From positions 1,736,001 to 1,800,000 of the forward strand of contig NZ_JAPDPC010000001.1 of the NCBI RefSeq assembly GCF_026283945.1: a stretch of DNA of 64,000 nucleotides, written 5' to 3'. Position 1 is the first letter of the stretch; each line of letters starts with the position of its first letter. Positions 25,414 to 38,728 of this stretch are shown in pieces. Source of the stretch: Dyella humicola (lineage in GTDB: Bacteria > Pseudomonadota > Gammaproteobacteria > Xanthomonadales > Rhodanobacteraceae). A program made the position numbers and the translations under genes. Below the pieces are notes generated by a model. The model made no database searches. It saw nothing but the letters and a program-made list of their open reading frames with translations, and was not told where the DNA came from.

Positions 25414-26667
25414 ATGCAGGAAATCCGCAACTACACGATGAACTTCGGCCCCCAGCATCCGGCTGCGCACGGTGTGCTGCGCCTGGTGCTGGAAATGGAC
25501 GGCGAAACCGTCGTTCGCGCTGATCCGCATATCGGCCTGCTTCATCGCGGTACCGAGAAGCTGGCCGAGTCCAAGCCGTTCAATCAGTCGATCGGCTACA
25601 TGGATCGCCTCGACTACGTGTCGATGATGTGCAACGAGCACGCTTACGTGCGCGCCATCGAAAACCTGATGGGTATCGAGGTGCCGGAGCGTGCGCAGTA
25701 CATCCGCACGATGTTCGACGAGATCACCCGCATCCTGAATCACCTGATGTGGATCGGTTCCAACGCGCTCGACCTGGGTGCGATGGCCGTGTTCCTGTAC
25801 GCGTTCCGCGAGCGCGAAGAGTTGATGGACGTCTATGAGGCGGTGTCGGGCGCGCGCATGCACGCGACCTACTACCGTCCGGGCGGCGTCTACCGCGATC
25901 TGCCGGCACAGATGTCGCAGTACCGCGAGTCGCCCTGGCACAAGGGCAAGGATCTGAAGCGCCTCAATAGCTGGCGTGAAGGTTCCATGCTCGACTTCCT
26001 CGACGCCTTCACCGCCGATTTCCCCAAGCGCGTGGACGAGTACGAGGAACTGCTCACCAACAACCGCATCTGGAAGCAGCGTACCGTCGGCATCGGCGTG
26101 ATCCCGCCCGAAAAGGCCCAGGCCTGGGGCATGACCGGCGTGATGCTGCGTGGTTCGGGCATCGAATGGGATCTGCGCAAGAAGCAGCCGTATGCCAAGT
26201 ACGCCGAGGTGGATTTCGATATCCCGGTGGGCGTGGGTGGCGACTGCTACGACCGTTACCTGGTGCGCGTGGAAGAGATGCGCCAGTCCAATCGCATCAT
26301 CGCGCAGTGCGTGAAGTGGCTGCGGGCGAATCCCGGTCCGGTGATCGTGCAGAACTTCAAGGTCGCGCCGCCGCATCGCGAAGACATGAAGCAGGACATG
26401 GAAGCGCTGATCCACCACTTCAAGCTGTTCACCGAAGGCTACGGCGTGCCCGCGGGCGAGACCTACGCTGCGGTGGAAGCTCCCAAGGGTGAGTTCGGCT
26501 GCTACCTGGTTTCCGATGGCGCCAACAAGCCGTTCCGCGTGCATCTGCGCGCGCCGGGTTTTGCCCACCTGTCGTCGATGGACGTCACCGTCAGTGGCCA
26601 CATGTTGGCCGACGTGGTGGCGATGATCGGTACTTATGACCTCGTGTTCGGCGAAGTCGATCGCTGA
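25414..26667 (+). CDS. nuoD: NADH-quinone oxidoreductase subunit D
   Basis: A 417-residue 49-kDa-type subunit forming the quinone-binding cavity with NuoB. Hallmarks are [20 protein letters not shown] near the start (conserved His of the quinone site), [13 protein letters not shown], and the end [17 protein letters not shown] 25414 is 2 nt after the nuoC stop; an earlier in-frame ATG lies inside nuoC. Descended from the hydrogenase large subunit family, lacking its metal-site cysteines. Confidence 0.97.
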   Translation: MQEIRNYTMNFGPQHPAAHGVLRLVLEMDGETVVRADPHIGLLHRGTEKLAESKPFNQSIGYMDRLDYVSMMCNEHAYVRAIENLMGIEVPERAQYIRTMFDEITRILNHLMWIGSNALDLGAMAVFLYAFREREELMDVYEAVSGARMHATYYRPGGVYRDLPAQMSQYRESPWHKGKDLKRLNSWREGSMLDFLDAFTADFPKRVDEYEELLTNNRIWKQRTVGIGVIPPEKAQAWGMTGVMLRGSGIEWDLRKKQPYAKYAEVDFDIPVGVGGDCYDRYLVRVEEMRQSNRIIAQCVKWLRANPGPVIVQNFKVAPPHREDMKQDMEALIHHFKLFTEGYGVPAGETYAAVEAPKGEFGCYLVSDGANKPFRVHLRAPGFAHLSSMDVTVSGHMLADVVAMIGTYDLVFGEVDR

Positions 26668-26685
26668 GCCCGGAGGAAAGCACCT

Positions 26686-27213
26686 ATGAAAGCAACCGGA
26701 AATTTCGACCAGGTCAAGAACGTTGACCCGCTGGTCGTACTCAATGACCACACTCGTCATCATATCGAGGAGTGGGTGGCCCGCTTTCCGCCGGATCGCA
26801 AGCGCTCGGCGCTGATCCAGGCGCTGTTTGCCGCGCAGGAGCAGAACCACGGCTTCCTGACTGACGAGCTGATCACCGCTGTGGCTAAGTATCTCGAGCT
26901 GCCGGCGGTATGGGCTTATGAGGTCGCCAGCTTCTATTCGATGCTGGAAACCAAGCCGGTCGGCCGCAACAACGTGGCGATCTGCACCAATGTCTCGTGC
27001 TGGCTCAATGGCGCCGACGAACTGGTGGCGCATGCCGAGAAGAAGCTTGGCATCAAGCTCGGCGAAAGCACCGCCGATGGCCGCGTGTATCTCAAGCGCG
27101 AAGAAGAATGCATCGCCGCCTGCGCCAGCGCGCCGGCGATGACCGTCAATGGTCACTACCACGAGCGTCTCACGGCCCAAAAGGTCGACGAGATTCTCGA
27201 CGGTCTCAAGTAA
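26686..27213 (+). CDS. nuoE: NADH-quinone oxidoreductase subunit E
   Basis: A 175-residue 24-kDa-type subunit of the NADH-oxidising module with the N1a [2Fe-2S] cluster. Ligands Cys100 and Cys105 (ICTNVSCWLNGADEL) and Cys142 and Cys146 (EECIAACASAPAM). CGGAGGAAAG before the ATG. It binds NuoF. Confidence 0.97.
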   Translation: MKATGNFDQVKNVDPLVVLNDHTRHHIEEWVARFPPDRKRSALIQALFAAQEQNHGFLTDELITAVAKYLELPAVWAYEVASFYSMLETKPVGRNNVAICTNVSCWLNGADELVAHAEKKLGIKLGESTADGRVYLKREEECIAACASAPAMTVNGHYHERLTAQKVDEILDGLK

Positions 27214-27225
27214 GGGCAGGGCGCA

Positions 27226-28536
27226 ATGGCATACGGACCGGCACCCCAGGAACACCAGGTCGTCTACACCACGCTGCATTTCGACAAGCCGTGGGCGATG
27301 GACAGCTATACGCAGGTTGGCGGCTATGAAGCGTGGAAGAAGATCCTCGCCGAGAAGCCCGACCCGAACGCGCTGATCGAAGAGATCAAGAAGAGCAACC
27401 TGCGCGGCCGCGGCGGCGCAGGCTTCCCGACCGGCTTGAAGTGGTCCTTCATGCCCAAGGGCACGATGCAGAAGTACATCCTCTGCAACTCGGACGAATC
27501 GGAGCCCGGCACCTGCAAGGACCGCGACATCCTGCGCTTCAACCCGCATGCGGTGATCGAAGGCATGGCGATCGCGTGCTATTGCACGGGTTCGACGGTG
27601 GCCTACAACTACCTGCGTGGCGAATTCCATCACGAGCCGTTCGAACATTTCGAAGAGGCGCTGAAGGAAGCCTACGCCGCGGGCCTGCTGGGCAAGAACA
27701 TCCAGGGTACCGGCCTTGATATCGACATTTATGGTGCACTCGGCGCTGGTGCCTATATCTGTGGCGAAGAAACCGCGCTGATGGAATCGCTGGAAGGCAA
27801 GAAGGGCCAGCCGCGCTTCAAGCCGCCGTTCCCGGCCAACTTCGGCCTGTACGGCAAGCCCAGCACCATCAACAACACCGAGACGTATGCCTCGGTGCCG
27901 GCCATCCTGCGCAAGGGCGCGGACTGGTTCCTGGCCCAGAGCAAGACCAAGAACGGCGGTCCGAAGATCTTCTCGGTCTCCGGTTGCGTGCAGAAGGGCG
28001 GCAACTTCGAAGTGCCGCTGGGCACCACCTTCGACGAATTGCTGGAAATGGCCGGCGGCCTGCGTCCGGGTCGTACGCTGAAGGGCGCGATTCCCGGCGG
28101 TGTGTCAATGCCGGTGCTGCGTGCCGAACAGCTCAAGGGCCTGCCGTTCGACTACGACACCTTGCGTGACCTCAAGACCGGTCTCGGTTCGGGCGCCATC
28201 GTGGTGCTGGACGACACCGTCTGCACGGTGCGCTTCACCCGTCGCATCTCGCAGTTCTTCCATAAGGAATCCTGTGGCCAGTGCACGCCGTGCCGCGAAG
28301 GCACCGGCTGGATGCATCGCGTGCTGACCCGCATCGTCGACGGCCAGGGCACCATGGACGACCTGCACCGCCTGAAGGCCATTGCCGGCCAGATCGAAGG
28401 CCACACCATCTGCGCGTTCGGCGAAGCCGCGGCGTGGCCGGTGCAGGGCTTCCTGCGCCAGTTCTGGGATGAATTCGAGTACTACATCGTCAACGGGCGT
28501 TCCATCGTCGACGACAAGCTTGGAGCCGCCGCATGA
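27226..28536 (+). CDS. nuoF: NADH-quinone oxidoreductase subunit F
   Basis: A 436-residue 51-kDa-type subunit that oxidises NADH through FMN. FMN/NADH site [12 protein letters not shown] (residues 59-70) and [15 protein letters not shown]; the N3 [4Fe-4S] ligands are Cys350, Cys353, Cys356 ([12 protein letters not shown]) and Cys396. Length is normal. The stop overlaps the nuoG start (ATGA). Confidence 0.97.
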   Translation: MAYGPAPQEHQVVYTTLHFDKPWAMDSYTQVGGYEAWKKILAEKPDPNALIEEIKKSNLRGRGGAGFPTGLKWSFMPKGTMQKYILCNSDESEPGTCKDRDILRFNPHAVIEGMAIACYCTGSTVAYNYLRGEFHHEPFEHFEEALKEAYAAGLLGKNIQGTGLDIDIYGALGAGAYICGEETALMESLEGKKGQPRFKPPFPANFGLYGKPSTINNTETYASVPAILRKGADWFLAQSKTKNGGPKIFSVSGCVQKGGNFEVPLGTTFDELLEMAGGLRPGRTLKGAIPGGVSMPVLRAEQLKGLPFDYDTLRDLKTGLGSGAIVVLDDTVCTVRFTRRISQFFHKESCGQCTPCREGTGWMHRVLTRIVDGQGTMDDLHRLKAIAGQIEGHTICAFGEAAAWPVQGFLRQFWDEFEYYIVNGRSIVDDKLGAAA

Positions 28537-30854
28537 GTGCGCAGCCCGTTGCCCCCGCCCTTGATCTGCTGAATATCGAGATCGATGGCAAGCCCACGCA
28601 GATCCGCAAGGGCGCCATGATCATCGAGGCCGCCGACGCCATTGGCGTGGCGATCCCGCGTTTCTGCTATCACCGCAAGCTGCCGATCGCCGCGAACTGC
28701 CGCATGTGCCTGGTCGAGGTGGAGATGGGCGGCAAGCCCATGCCCAAGCCCCAGCCGGCCTGCGCCACGCCGGTGGCTGAAGGCATGAAGGTGAAGACCC
28801 GCACCGACGTCGCTCTGAAATATCAGAAGGACGTGATGGAGTTCCTGCTGATCAACCATCCGCTCGACTGCCCGATCTGCGATCAGGGCGGCGAGTGCGA
28901 ACTGCAGGACGTGGCGCTGGGCTATGGCCGCAGCGTGTCGCGCTACACCGAGCGCAAGCGCAGCATCGCCGACGAAAACCTCGGCCCGCTGGTCGCGACC
29001 GAAATGACCCGCTGCATCCAGTGCACGCGCTGCGTCCGCTTCACCAGCGAGATCGCCGGCACCTACGAACTGGGTGGCATGAGCCGCGGCGACAACCTGC
29101 AGATCGGCACCTATATCGGCAAGACGATCGAGACCGAGCTGTCGGGCAATATCATCGACGTCTGCCCGGTGGGCGCGCTCACCAACAAGCCGTTCCAGTT
29201 CCAGGCACGCGCCTGGGAGCTGGTGGCCAAGCCATCGATCGCTTATCACGATGCGCTGGGCTCCAACCTGTGGCTGCATACGCGCCGCGGTGAAGTGCTG
29301 CGCACGGTGCCGCGCGAAAACGAATCGATCAACGAGTGCTGGCTCTCCGACCGCGACCGTTACAGCCATCAGGGCCTGTACGCCGCCGATCGCGTGAGCA
29401 CACCGCAGGTCAAGCGCAACGGCCAGTGGCAGACCACCAGCTGGGAAGACGCGCTCGGTGCGGCCGTCGAATCGCTGAAACAGTCCGCCGGTAGCGACCT
29501 GGGCGTGCTGGTGCATCCGGCCACCACCAACGAAGAAGGCGACCTGCTGGTGCGCTTGGCACGTGGCCTGGGCAGCGCGCATATCGATCACCGCCTGCGT
29601 CAGCTGGACTTTGCTGACAACGCCGCGGCTCTGGTATTTGCCAAGCCGGTGGCAGAGCTCGATCACGTCAAGGCCGCACTGCTGGTCGGTTCAGACCTGC
29701 GCCATGAGTTGCCGCTGGTCAATCACCGCATCCATCAGGCGGTGAAGAAAGGCGCCAAGGTCTACGCCGTCAATCCGGCGAGCTTCAACTTCAACTACAA
29801 GCTGGCGGGTGAAGCGATCGTCGCGCCGCAGGCGCTGGTCGATGCGCTGCTGGCCCTGGCCAAGGCCGCCGTCGAGGCGGGTGCCGCGGCACCGTCCGCA
29901 TTGGCTGCCGCGATCAACGGCGCCTCGTCGGACCAGGGTGACAAGGACGCCATCGTTGCACTCAAGAGTGGCAGCGCCGTGGTGATTCTCGGCGAAGCCG
30001 CCGTGACGCATCCGCAGGCCTCGTGGCTGCGTGCCGTTGCCCGCTTCATCGCCGAAGCCACCGGGGCGGGCTACAACGAGCTGCCGGTCGGCGCCAATGC
30101 GCTGGGCCTGGCCCGCGTCGGCGTGGTGCCGGGCAATGGCGGCCTCGACGCACAGAGCATGCTGGCCCAGCCGCGCAAGTCGTATGTGCTGTATGGCGTC
30201 GAACCGCAGGACGTGGCCGATGGGGCCGCACTGCTCAAGGCGCTGCGCGGTGCCGAGCACGTGGTGGCGTTCTCCGCTTATGCCGGTCCGGTGCTGCGTG
30301 ACGTGGCCGACGTGATCCTGCCGATTGCGCTGCTGCCGGAAAACGACGGCACCCTGGTCAACGTCGACGGCTTGTCGCAAAGCGTGGCTGCCGGTGCCAA
30401 GGCGCCGGGTGAAGCGCGTCCGGGCTGGAAGGTTCTGCGTGCGCTGGGTGGCGTGCTGAAGCTCGCGGGCTTCGAGTTCGACGACCTGGCGGGTCTGCGC
30501 GAAGGCATTATCGAGCGCGGTCATCAGGTGCGTGCGGAACTGGCGACCCGTCCGGCGGTTGCCGGCCTGAGCCGTCTGGCGACCTGGCCGATCTATCGCA
30601 CCGACGCTGTGCTGCGTCGGGCGACCGCTCTGAGCGCCCACCCGTTGAACCGGGCGCCGGCCGTGCGCGTCAATGCCGACGAGGCGCAGCGCCTGGGTCT
30701 GGGCGAGGGCGTGCCCGTACGCGTTGCCGATGCGGTGCTGCCGCTGGTGATCGACATCAGCGTGCCCGATGGCACGGCGTGGATCGAAGCCGCACACGAT
30801 GACACCGTCGCGCTGCCGCCCTACGGCGCAGCCCTCACCCTGAGCAAGGCGTAA
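28533..30854 (+). CDS. nuoG: NADH-quinone oxidoreductase subunit G
   Basis: A 773-residue 75-kDa-type subunit carrying several iron-sulphur clusters. [2Fe-2S]: Cys45, Cys56, Cys59, Cys77. N5: His109, Cys113, Cys116, Cys122 ([14 protein letters not shown]). N4: Cys161, Cys164, Cys167, Cys211. The extra N7 ligand set of E. coli NuoG is not evident. The C-terminal half is the molybdopterin-oxidoreductase-like domain, Ala-rich here. ATG 28533 overlaps nuoF. Confidence 0.96.
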   Translation: MSAQPVAPALDLLNIEIDGKPTQIRKGAMIIEAADAIGVAIPRFCYHRKLPIAANCRMCLVEVEMGGKPMPKPQPACATPVAEGMKVKTRTDVALKYQKDVMEFLLINHPLDCPICDQGGECELQDVALGYGRSVSRYTERKRSIADENLGPLVATEMTRCIQCTRCVRFTSEIAGTYELGGMSRGDNLQIGTYIGKTIETELSGNIIDVCPVGALTNKPFQFQARAWELVAKPSIAYHDALGSNLWLHTRRGEVLRTVPRENESINECWLSDRDRYSHQGLYAADRVSTPQVKRNGQWQTTSWEDALGAAVESLKQSAGSDLGVLVHPATTNEEGDLLVRLARGLGSAHIDHRLRQLDFADNAAALVFAKPVAELDHVKAALLVGSDLRHELPLVNHRIHQAVKKGAKVYAVNPASFNFNYKLAGEAIVAPQALVDALLALAKAAVEAGAAAPSALAAAINGASSDQGDKDAIVALKSGSAVVILGEAAVTHPQASWLRAVARFIAEATGAGYNELPVGANALGLARVGVVPGNGGLDAQSMLAQPRKSYVLYGVEPQDVADGAALLKALRGAEHVVAFSAYAGPVLRDVADVILPIALLPENDGTLVNVDGLSQSVAAGAKAPGEARPGWKVLRALGGVLKLAGFEFDDLAGLREGIIERGHQVRAELATRPAVAGLSRLATWPIYRTDAVLRRATALSAHPLNRAPAVRVNADEAQRLGLGEGVPVRVADAVLPLVIDISVPDGTAWIEAAHDDTVALPPYGAALTLSKA

Positions 30855-30858
30855 GCAC

Positions 30859-31887
30859 ATGGGCGATCAGATTCTCAACCAGCTCATCTGGCCGGTGGTC
30901 TACATCCTGGCCATCATCCTGCCGCTGGTCATCGCGGTGGCGATGTTCGTGTACTGGGAGCGCAAAGTCATCGGCTGGATGCACGTGCGCATGGGGCCGA
31001 ACAAGATCGGTCCCCTCGGCCTGCTGCAGGCATTCGCGGACGTGGTCAAGCTGCTGCTGAAGGAAGTCATTCTTCCGACCGAAGCGAACAAGTTCCTGTA
31101 TTACCTCGCACCGATGCTGGCGTTGATTCCAGCGCTGGCGGCCTGGGCGGTGGTGCCGTTCAACGAACAGATGGTGTTGGCCAACGTCAATGCCGGCGTG
31201 CTGTATCTGCTGGCGATGACCTCGCTGGGCGTGTACGGCATCATCCTCGCCGGCTGGGCCTCCAACTCGCGTTACGCCTTGCTCGGCGCCATGCGTTCGG
31301 CCGCCCAGGTGATCTCCTACGAGCTGGCCATGGGCTTGTGCCTGGTGTGCGTGCTGGTGCTGGCCGGTTCGCTGAACCTTACCGACATCGTGCATGCGCA
31401 GTCCGGCCACAAGGGCGTGTTCGACTGGTTCATGTGGCCGCTGCTGCCGGTCTTCATCATCTACTTCATCTCGGGCGTGGCCGAAACCAACCGTGCGCCG
31501 TTCGACGTGGCGGAAGGTGAGTCGGAAATCGTGGCCGGCTTCCACGTGGAATATTCCGGCTCGGCGTTCGCGCTGTTCTTCCTGGCCGAATACGCCAACA
31601 TGATCCTGATCAGCTTCCTGGCTGCGATCCTGTTCATGGGCGGCTGGTTGTCGCCGTTCCCGGCCTCGTGGGGCTTTATCGGGCACGGCAGCTTCCTGTG
31701 GCTGTTCATCAAGGCCTTTATTTTCGCCTTTATGTTCCTGTGGTTCCGCGCCAGCTTCCCGCGCTACCGCTATGACCAGATCATGCGTCTAGGCTGGAAG
31801 GTATTCATTCCCATCACCATCGTCTGGGTCCTCGTCGCCGGCTGCATGAAGTATTTCGGCTGGGTCACCGTCGGCACGGGAGGCTGA
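30859..31887 (+). CDS. nuoH: NADH-quinone oxidoreductase subunit H
   Basis: A 342-residue eight-helix membrane subunit at the junction of the arms, forming the quinone entry. Signature [20 protein letters not shown] in the first loop and [20 protein letters not shown] in a later loop (acidic residues of the E-channel). It follows nuoG by 4 nt. Confidence 0.97.
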   Translation: MGDQILNQLIWPVVYILAIILPLVIAVAMFVYWERKVIGWMHVRMGPNKIGPLGLLQAFADVVKLLLKEVILPTEANKFLYYLAPMLALIPALAAWAVVPFNEQMVLANVNAGVLYLLAMTSLGVYGIILAGWASNSRYALLGAMRSAAQVISYELAMGLCLVCVLVLAGSLNLTDIVHAQSGHKGVFDWFMWPLLPVFIIYFISGVAETNRAPFDVAEGESEIVAGFHVEYSGSAFALFFLAEYANMILISFLAAILFMGGWLSPFPASWGFIGHGSFLWLFIKAFIFAFMFLWFRASFPRYRYDQIMRLGWKVFIPITIVWVLVAGCMKYFGWVTVGTGG

Positions 31888-31895
31888 AGAAAATC

Positions 31896-32387
31896 ATGTC
31901 CCGCATCACCCACTATTTCAAAAGCCTGCTGCTGATCGAGCTGTTCAAGGGCATGGCTTTGACCATGCGTTACATGTTCAGCCCGAAGTACACGATGCGC
32001 TACCCGATGGAGCACATCCCCAAGTCGAACCGCTTCCGCGGCCTGCATGCCCTGCGTCGTTATCCGAACGGCGAAGAGCGTTGCATTGCGTGCAAGCTGT
32101 GCGAGGCGGTGTGCCCGGCCCTGGCCATCACCATCGACTCGGCGCCGCGCGAGAGTGACGGCCAGCGCCGCACCACGCGCTACGACATCGACCTGTTCAA
32201 GTGCATCTTCTGCGGCTTCTGCGAAGAGAGCTGCCCGGTCGACTCGATCGTCGAGACGCATATCCACGAGTATCACTTCGAGCAACGTGGCGAGAACGTG
32301 GTGACCAAGTCGCAGCTGCTCGCCATTGGCGACCGCTTCGAGCAGGACATCGCGGCCGCTCGCGCTCAAGACGCTGCGTATCGCTGA
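31896..32387 (+). CDS. nuoI: NADH-quinone oxidoreductase subunit I
   Basis: A 163-residue ferredoxin-like subunit with the N6a and N6b [4Fe-4S] clusters. Ligands Cys63, Cys66, Cys69, Cys73 ([13 protein letters not shown]) and Cys103, Cys106, Cys109, Cys113 ([13 protein letters not shown]). It passes electrons from NuoG to the N2 cluster in NuoB. The N-terminal helix lies along the membrane. Confidence 0.97.
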   Translation: MSRITHYFKSLLLIELFKGMALTMRYMFSPKYTMRYPMEHIPKSNRFRGLHALRRYPNGEERCIACKLCEAVCPALAITIDSAPRESDGQRRTTRYDIDLFKCIFCGFCEESCPVDSIVETHIHEYHFEQRGENVVTKSQLLAIGDRFEQDIAAARAQDAAYR

Positions 32388-32399
32388 GGACGGGACATC

Positions 32400-33053
32400 A
32401 TGATTGACCCCCAAATGTTCCAACTCATCTGTTTCTACGCGTTCTCCGCGGTCACCGTCGGTGCCGCGCTGGGCGTGATCAGCCTGCGCAACACGGTGCA
32501 TGCGGTGCTGGCGCTGGTGCTCACGTTCTTCAGCACGGCCTGCATCTGGCTGCTGGCCGAAGCCGAGTTCCTGGCCATCGCGCTTATCGTGGTCTACGTG
32601 GGCGCCGTGATGGTGCTGTTCCTGTTCGTGGTGATGATGCTCGACATCAAGCAGGAGCATGTGCGCGAAGGCTTCATCAAATACCTGCCGGTCGGCATCA
32701 TCGTGGCCCTGATCATGTTGGGCGAGATGCTGGCGATGATCGGCGTACGCGCCATGCACGCCCAGGTGATGGGCGCCAACCCGGCCACCGTGGCGGGCAT
32801 GTCCAATACCGAATGGCTGGGCACGGCGTTGTACACGCAGTTCCTGTTGCCGTTCGAAATCGCCGCGCTGATCCTCACCGTCGGTGTGGTGGCAGCGGTG
32901 GTATTGACCCTGCGCGAGCGTCCCGGTGTGCGTCACCAGTCGGCGTCGCAGCAGGTTCTCGTCAATCCCCGTGATCGCATTCGCCTGGTGAAGATGGCGG
33001 CGGAAGTACCCACCGCGCCCCAGCCGGCACCGGGCAAGGAGACCACCCCATGA
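32400..33053 (+). CDS. nuoJ: NADH-quinone oxidoreductase subunit J
   Basis: A 217-residue membrane subunit with five membrane segments. The third carries the conserved [20 protein letters not shown] with the pi-bulge region. The soluble tail after residue 185 is Pro-rich ([17 protein letters not shown]). The stop overlaps nuoK (ATGA). Confidence 0.95.
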   Translation: MIDPQMFQLICFYAFSAVTVGAALGVISLRNTVHAVLALVLTFFSTACIWLLAEAEFLAIALIVVYVGAVMVLFLFVVMMLDIKQEHVREGFIKYLPVGIIVALIMLGEMLAMIGVRAMHAQVMGANPATVAGMSNTEWLGTALYTQFLLPFEIAALILTVGVVAAVVLTLRERPGVRHQSASQQVLVNPRDRIRLVKMAAEVPTAPQPAPGKETTP

Positions 33054-33355
33054 TCACGCTTTCGCATTTCATCGTGCTCGGCGCGGTGTTGTTCAGCATC
33101 GCCCTGGCCAGTCTCTTCATCAACCGCAAGAACGTCATCGTGCTGTTGATGTCGATCGAGCTGATGCTGTTGGCGGTGAACATCAACTTCGTCGCGTTCT
33201 CCCGCTTCCAGGGCGATGCCGCGGGGCAGGTGTTCGTATTCTTCATCCTTACCGTGGCTGCGGCGGAAACCGCTATCGGCCTGGCGATCCTGGTGTTGCT
33301 GTTCCGTAATCGCAGCACCATCAACATCGCTGAAATCGACAGCATGAAGGGCTGA
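33050..33355 (+). CDS. nuoK: NADH-quinone oxidoreductase subunit K
   Basis: A 101-residue three-helix subunit, MrpC-like. Conserved Glu residues sit in the second and third helices ([14 protein letters not shown] and [14 protein letters not shown]), part of the proton path. It overlaps nuoJ by 4 nt. Confidence 0.96.
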   Translation: MITLSHFIVLGAVLFSIALASLFINRKNVIVLLMSIELMLLAVNINFVAFSRFQGDAAGQVFVFFILTVAAAETAIGLAILVLLFRNRSTINIAEIDSMKG

Positions 33356-33359
33356 CCCG

Positions 33360-35399
<2,040 letters not shown>

Positions 35400-35412
35400 G
35401 GGAACCAGCTCC

Positions 35413-36921
35413 ATGTTCAATCATTTGCTCAGCCTGCTGATCTGGCTCCCCATCGTGGGTGCCGTCCCGGTGCTGCTTGCCGGCTCCGGTCGACCCAACA
35501 CCGCGCGCTGGATGGCGCTGTTGGTGGCCGTGATCACCTTCGTCCTCAGCCTTTACCTGTTGCCGCAATACAACGCGGCAGACAGCGCCAAGCAGTTGGT
35601 CGAAAGCCATGTATGGATCGCCTCGCTCGGCGTGCACTACAGCCTAGCGGTCGACGGCATCTCCATCGCGCTGATCCTGCTTACCTGTTTTGTCGGCATC
35701 CTGGTGATCGTCGGCGCGTGGGAGGTGATCCAGGACAAGCCGCACCAGTACATGGCTGCCATGTTGGTGCTGCAGGGTCTGATGATCGGCGTGTTCTGCG
35801 CCACTGACGCGTTGCTGTTCTACGTGTTCTTCGAGGCCATGCTGATCCCGATGTTCATCCTCATCGGTGTCTGGGGTGGTCCGCGTCGCGTCTACGCCAC
35901 CCTGAAGTTCTTCATCTACACCTTCTTCGGCTCCATCTTCATGTTGGTCGGCCTGATCTACCTGTACCTGAAGGCCGGTTCGTTCGACCTGCAGGTGCTG
36001 GCAGCGCTGCCACTGACGATGAAGGAGCAGAGCTGGCTGTTCTTCGCCTTCCTCATCGCCTTCGCGGTGAAGGTGCCGATGGTGCCGGTGCATACCTGGT
36101 TGCCGGACGCCCACGTGGAAGCGCCTACCGGCGGCTCGGTGGTGCTGGCGGCGGTGATGCTGAAGATCGGTGGCTACGGTTTCCTGCGCTTCTCGCTGCC
36201 GATCGTGCCGGATGCTTCCGAGGCCTATGCCTGGGTAGTGATCGGCCTGAGCCTGATCGCGGTGGTCTACATCGGCTATATCGCCCTGGTACAGGAGGAT
36301 ATGAAGAAGCTGGTGGCGTACTCGTCCGTGGCGCACATGGGCTTTGTCACCCTGGGTATCTTCATCGCCTTCATGCTGGTGCGTGGCGCGGGCAATATCG
36401 ACGCAGCCAAGCTCGGCATGCAGGGTGCGATGGTGCAGATGATTTCGCACGGCTTCGTCTCGGGCGCGATGTTCTCGTGCATCGGCGTGCTGTATGACCG
36501 TCTGCACACTCGCCAGATCAAGGACTACGGCGGCGTCATCAACGTGATGCCGTGGTTCGGCTTCTTCTATGTGCTGTTCGCCATGGCCAATAGCGGCCTG
36601 CCGGGCACCAGCGGTTTCGTGGGCGAGTTCCAGGTGATCCTGGCCAGCTTCCAGGCCAATCCGTGGATCGCGCTGTTCGCCGCCTTCACCTTGATCATCG
36701 GCGCGGCCTACACGCTGTACATGGTCAAGCGCGTGCTGTGGGGTGATATCCACAACCCGCACGTGGCCGAGATGAAGGACATCAACGGCCGCGAGATCTT
36801 CGTACTTGGCGCCTTCGCCGCCGCCGTGCTGGCACTGGGCATCTGGCCGCAGCCGCTGATCCATCTGATGGATTCGTCGGTGACGCAGCTGGTGACGCAG
36901 CTTGGCAATCACAAGGTTTAA
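35413..36921 (+). CDS. nuoM: NADH-quinone oxidoreductase subunit M
   Basis: A 502-residue antiporter-like proton pump subunit, about 14 helices. Key acidic site LFYVFFEAMLIPMFILIGVW and the Lys region AFAVKVPMVPVHTWLPDAHV are present. ATG 35413 (MFNHLLSLLIWLP) fits the family N-terminus; the open frame extends upstream into nuoL only by chance. Confidence 0.96.
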   Translation: MFNHLLSLLIWLPIVGAVPVLLAGSGRPNTARWMALLVAVITFVLSLYLLPQYNAADSAKQLVESHVWIASLGVHYSLAVDGISIALILLTCFVGILVIVGAWEVIQDKPHQYMAAMLVLQGLMIGVFCATDALLFYVFFEAMLIPMFILIGVWGGPRRVYATLKFFIYTFFGSIFMLVGLIYLYLKAGSFDLQVLAALPLTMKEQSWLFFAFLIAFAVKVPMVPVHTWLPDAHVEAPTGGSVVLAAVMLKIGGYGFLRFSLPIVPDASEAYAWVVIGLSLIAVVYIGYIALVQEDMKKLVAYSSVAHMGFVTLGIFIAFMLVRGAGNIDAAKLGMQGAMVQMISHGFVSGAMFSCIGVLYDRLHTRQIKDYGGVINVMPWFGFFYVLFAMANSGLPGTSGFVGEFQVILASFQANPWIALFAAFTLIIGAAYTLYMVKRVLWGDIHNPHVAEMKDINGREIFVLGAFAAAVLALGIWPQPLIHLMDSSVTQLVTQLGNHKV

Positions 36922-36933
36922 GCAGGACTGATC

Positions 36934-38373
36934 ATGCCGAATTTCAATGACATTCTGATCCTGTTGCCGGAGCTGTATCTGGTGGTGGCGGCGTGCTTGC
37001 TGCTACTGCTCGATGCCTTCATGAAGCCCGAGCAGCGTCCCATGCTGCATTGGCTGTCGGTCGCAGTGCTGCTGGTGGCCATCTATCTGGTAATTGCGGG
37101 CCAGCCACCCGGGACCGTAACTGCCTTCAACGGCATGTTCGTGCGCGACGGCGTGGCGGAGATCCTCAAGGTCTTTGCGCTGCTCACCACCGCTCTGGTG
37201 TTCATCTACGCCAAGCCTTACCTGGTCGACCGCAAGCTGTTCGTAGGCGAGTTCTACACGCTGACCATCTTCGCGGTGATCGGCATCATGCTCCTGGTGT
37301 CGGCGGGCAACCTGCTGACGGTGTACCTGGGCCTGGAGTTGCTGACGCTGTCGTCGTACGCGCTGGTCGCGTTGAATCGCGATTCCGGTCTCTCGTCGGA
37401 AGCTGCGATCAAGTACTTCGTCCTGGGTGCGCTGGCCTCGGGCATGCTGCTGTACGGCATGTCGATGGTGTATGGCGCCACCGGTACGCTGGATCTGGCG
37501 CACCTGCACGCGGCGGCCACGCATACGGGCATGCCGCAGCTGCTGATCTTCGGCCTGATCTTCATGGTCGTGGGCATTGCCTTCAAGCTCGGCGCCGCGC
37601 CGTTCCATATGTGGATACCGGACGTTTACCAGGGCTCGCCCACCGCGGTAACGATCTTCATCGGTTCCGCCCCGAAGCTGGCCGCGTTCGGTATGGCGTA
37701 TCGCCTGCTGGCCTCCGGCCTGGGTGACCTGTCGCAGCATTGGCAGCTGATGCTGGCGGTGCTGGCGGTGCTGTCGCTGGCGATCGGTAACCTCGTCGCC
37801 ATCGTGCAGAGCAACCTCAAGCGTCTGCTGGCGTACTCGACCATCTCGCACATGGGTTACCTGCTGCTGGGCCTGGTCAATGCTGGGCCAGAAGGCTATG
37901 CGGCCGCCTTGTTCTACGCGATCAGCTACGCGCTGATGAGCACCGCGGCCTTCGGTGTGATCCTGGCGTTGGCCCGTGCGGGCTTCGAGTGCGAAGAGAT
38001 CGATGATCTGAAAGGTCTCAACCAGCGTTCGCCGTGGGCTGCGTTCCTGATGATGCTGGTGATGTTCTCGCTGGCTGGCGTGCCGCCGCTGTTCGGCTTT
38101 TTCGCCAAGTTGCTGGTGCTGCAGGCCGCGATCCACGCCGGCATGATGTGGCTGGCCATCGTGGGCGCGGTGTTCGCCATCGTCGGTTTGTATTACTACC
38201 TGCGCGTGGTCAAGGTGATGTACTTCGACAAGCCGGTGGAAGGCACCGAGATTCGCCTGCAAAGCGATGCCTCGGTGCGCCTGGTGCTGTCGTTGAATGT
38301 GCTTGCCTTGCTGGTGCTGGGTATTGGCTGGGGCCCGTTGTTCGGCTGGTGCCAGCGCGTGTTTGTCGGCTGA
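36934..38373 (+). CDS. nuoN: NADH-quinone oxidoreductase subunit N
   Basis: A 479-residue antiporter-like subunit, last of the complex I operon. It has LTVYLGLELLTLSSYALVAL with the conserved Glu and FKLGAAPFHMWIPDVYQGSP with the conserved Lys. It completes a full set nuoA-N in the standard order with no insertions, gaps of 0-18 nt and four overlaps, so one long transcript is expected. Confidence 0.96.
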   Translation: MPNFNDILILLPELYLVVAACLLLLLDAFMKPEQRPMLHWLSVAVLLVAIYLVIAGQPPGTVTAFNGMFVRDGVAEILKVFALLTTALVFIYAKPYLVDRKLFVGEFYTLTIFAVIGIMLLVSAGNLLTVYLGLELLTLSSYALVALNRDSGLSSEAAIKYFVLGALASGMLLYGMSMVYGATGTLDLAHLHAAATHTGMPQLLIFGLIFMVVGIAFKLGAAPFHMWIPDVYQGSPTAVTIFIGSAPKLAAFGMAYRLLASGLGDLSQHWQLMLAVLAVLSLAIGNLVAIVQSNLKRLLAYSTISHMGYLLLGLVNAGPEGYAAALFYAISYALMSTAAFGVILALARAGFECEEIDDLKGLNQRSPWAAFLMMLVMFSLAGVPPLFGFFAKLLVLQAAIHAGMMWLAIVGAVFAIVGLYYYLRVVKVMYFDKPVEGTEIRLQSDASVRLVLSLNVLALLVLGIGWGPLFGWCQRVFVG

Positions 38374-38442
38374 TTGGGTCGTGACGGAAGTTCTCCGTCA
38401 CGAAGGCGTCAGGCGATTCTTTGAAAATATTCTCGAAAAGGC

Positions 38443-38471
38443 TTGCAAGAACCCGGCCATCTCGTTAATAT
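38443..38471 (+). promoter_or_regulatory. Sigma-70 promoter for initiator tRNA and the nusA-infB cluster
   Basis: TTGCAA (38443-38448), 17-nt spacer, TAATAT (38466-38471), ending 13 nt before the tRNA. Strong match and ideal place. Confidence 0.82.
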
Positions 38472-38484
38472 TCTCGGACTCTGA

Positions 38485-38561
38485 TGCGGGGTGGAGCAGT
38501 CTGGCAGCTCGTCGGGCTCATAACCCGAAGGTCGCAGGTTCGAATCCTGCCCCCGCTACCA
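38485..38561 (+). tRNA. metY: Initiator tRNA-fMet (CAT anticodon)
   Basis: 77-nt tRNA with all arms: acceptor TGCGGGG/CCCCGCT, D arm with GAGCAGTCTGGCAGCTC, anticodon stem TCGGG/CCCGA with anticodon CAT at 38519-38521, T arm GCAGGTTCGAATCCTGC, discriminator A and encoded CCA. Three G-C pairs at the base of the anticodon loop and an unpaired 1-72 position mark an initiator. The 1-72 mismatch is U-U, not the C-A of E. coli. Its place before rimP-nusA-infB matches metY of E. coli. Confidence 0.96.
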
Positions 38562-38580
38562 GATCTTTCTTAGAACAAGA

Positions 38581-38603
38581 AAGCCTCCTCGTGAGGCTTT
38601 TTT
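38581..38603 (+). terminator. Intrinsic terminator after tRNA-fMet
   Basis: AAGCCTC (38581-38587), loop CTCGT, GAGGCTT (38593-38599) running into six T in all. Separates the tRNA from rimP, possibly with read-through. Confidence 0.8.
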
Positions 38604-38728
38604 GTTGGGCGCAAGGAAGCGTCGCACAAGCGTCACAGTGGCTTCGATGCTGCATGTGCGGGTGCCCCGGAAAGAGTCTGGATGGGTCGGGACATCGGCG
38701 AGGGCGCTCTATTTTAAGAGCAAGGAAT

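Noticed and set aside
25273-27648. A 791-codon minus-strand open frame across nuoD-nuoF
   Set aside because: Shadow of the nuo genes; no start signal or recognisable domain.
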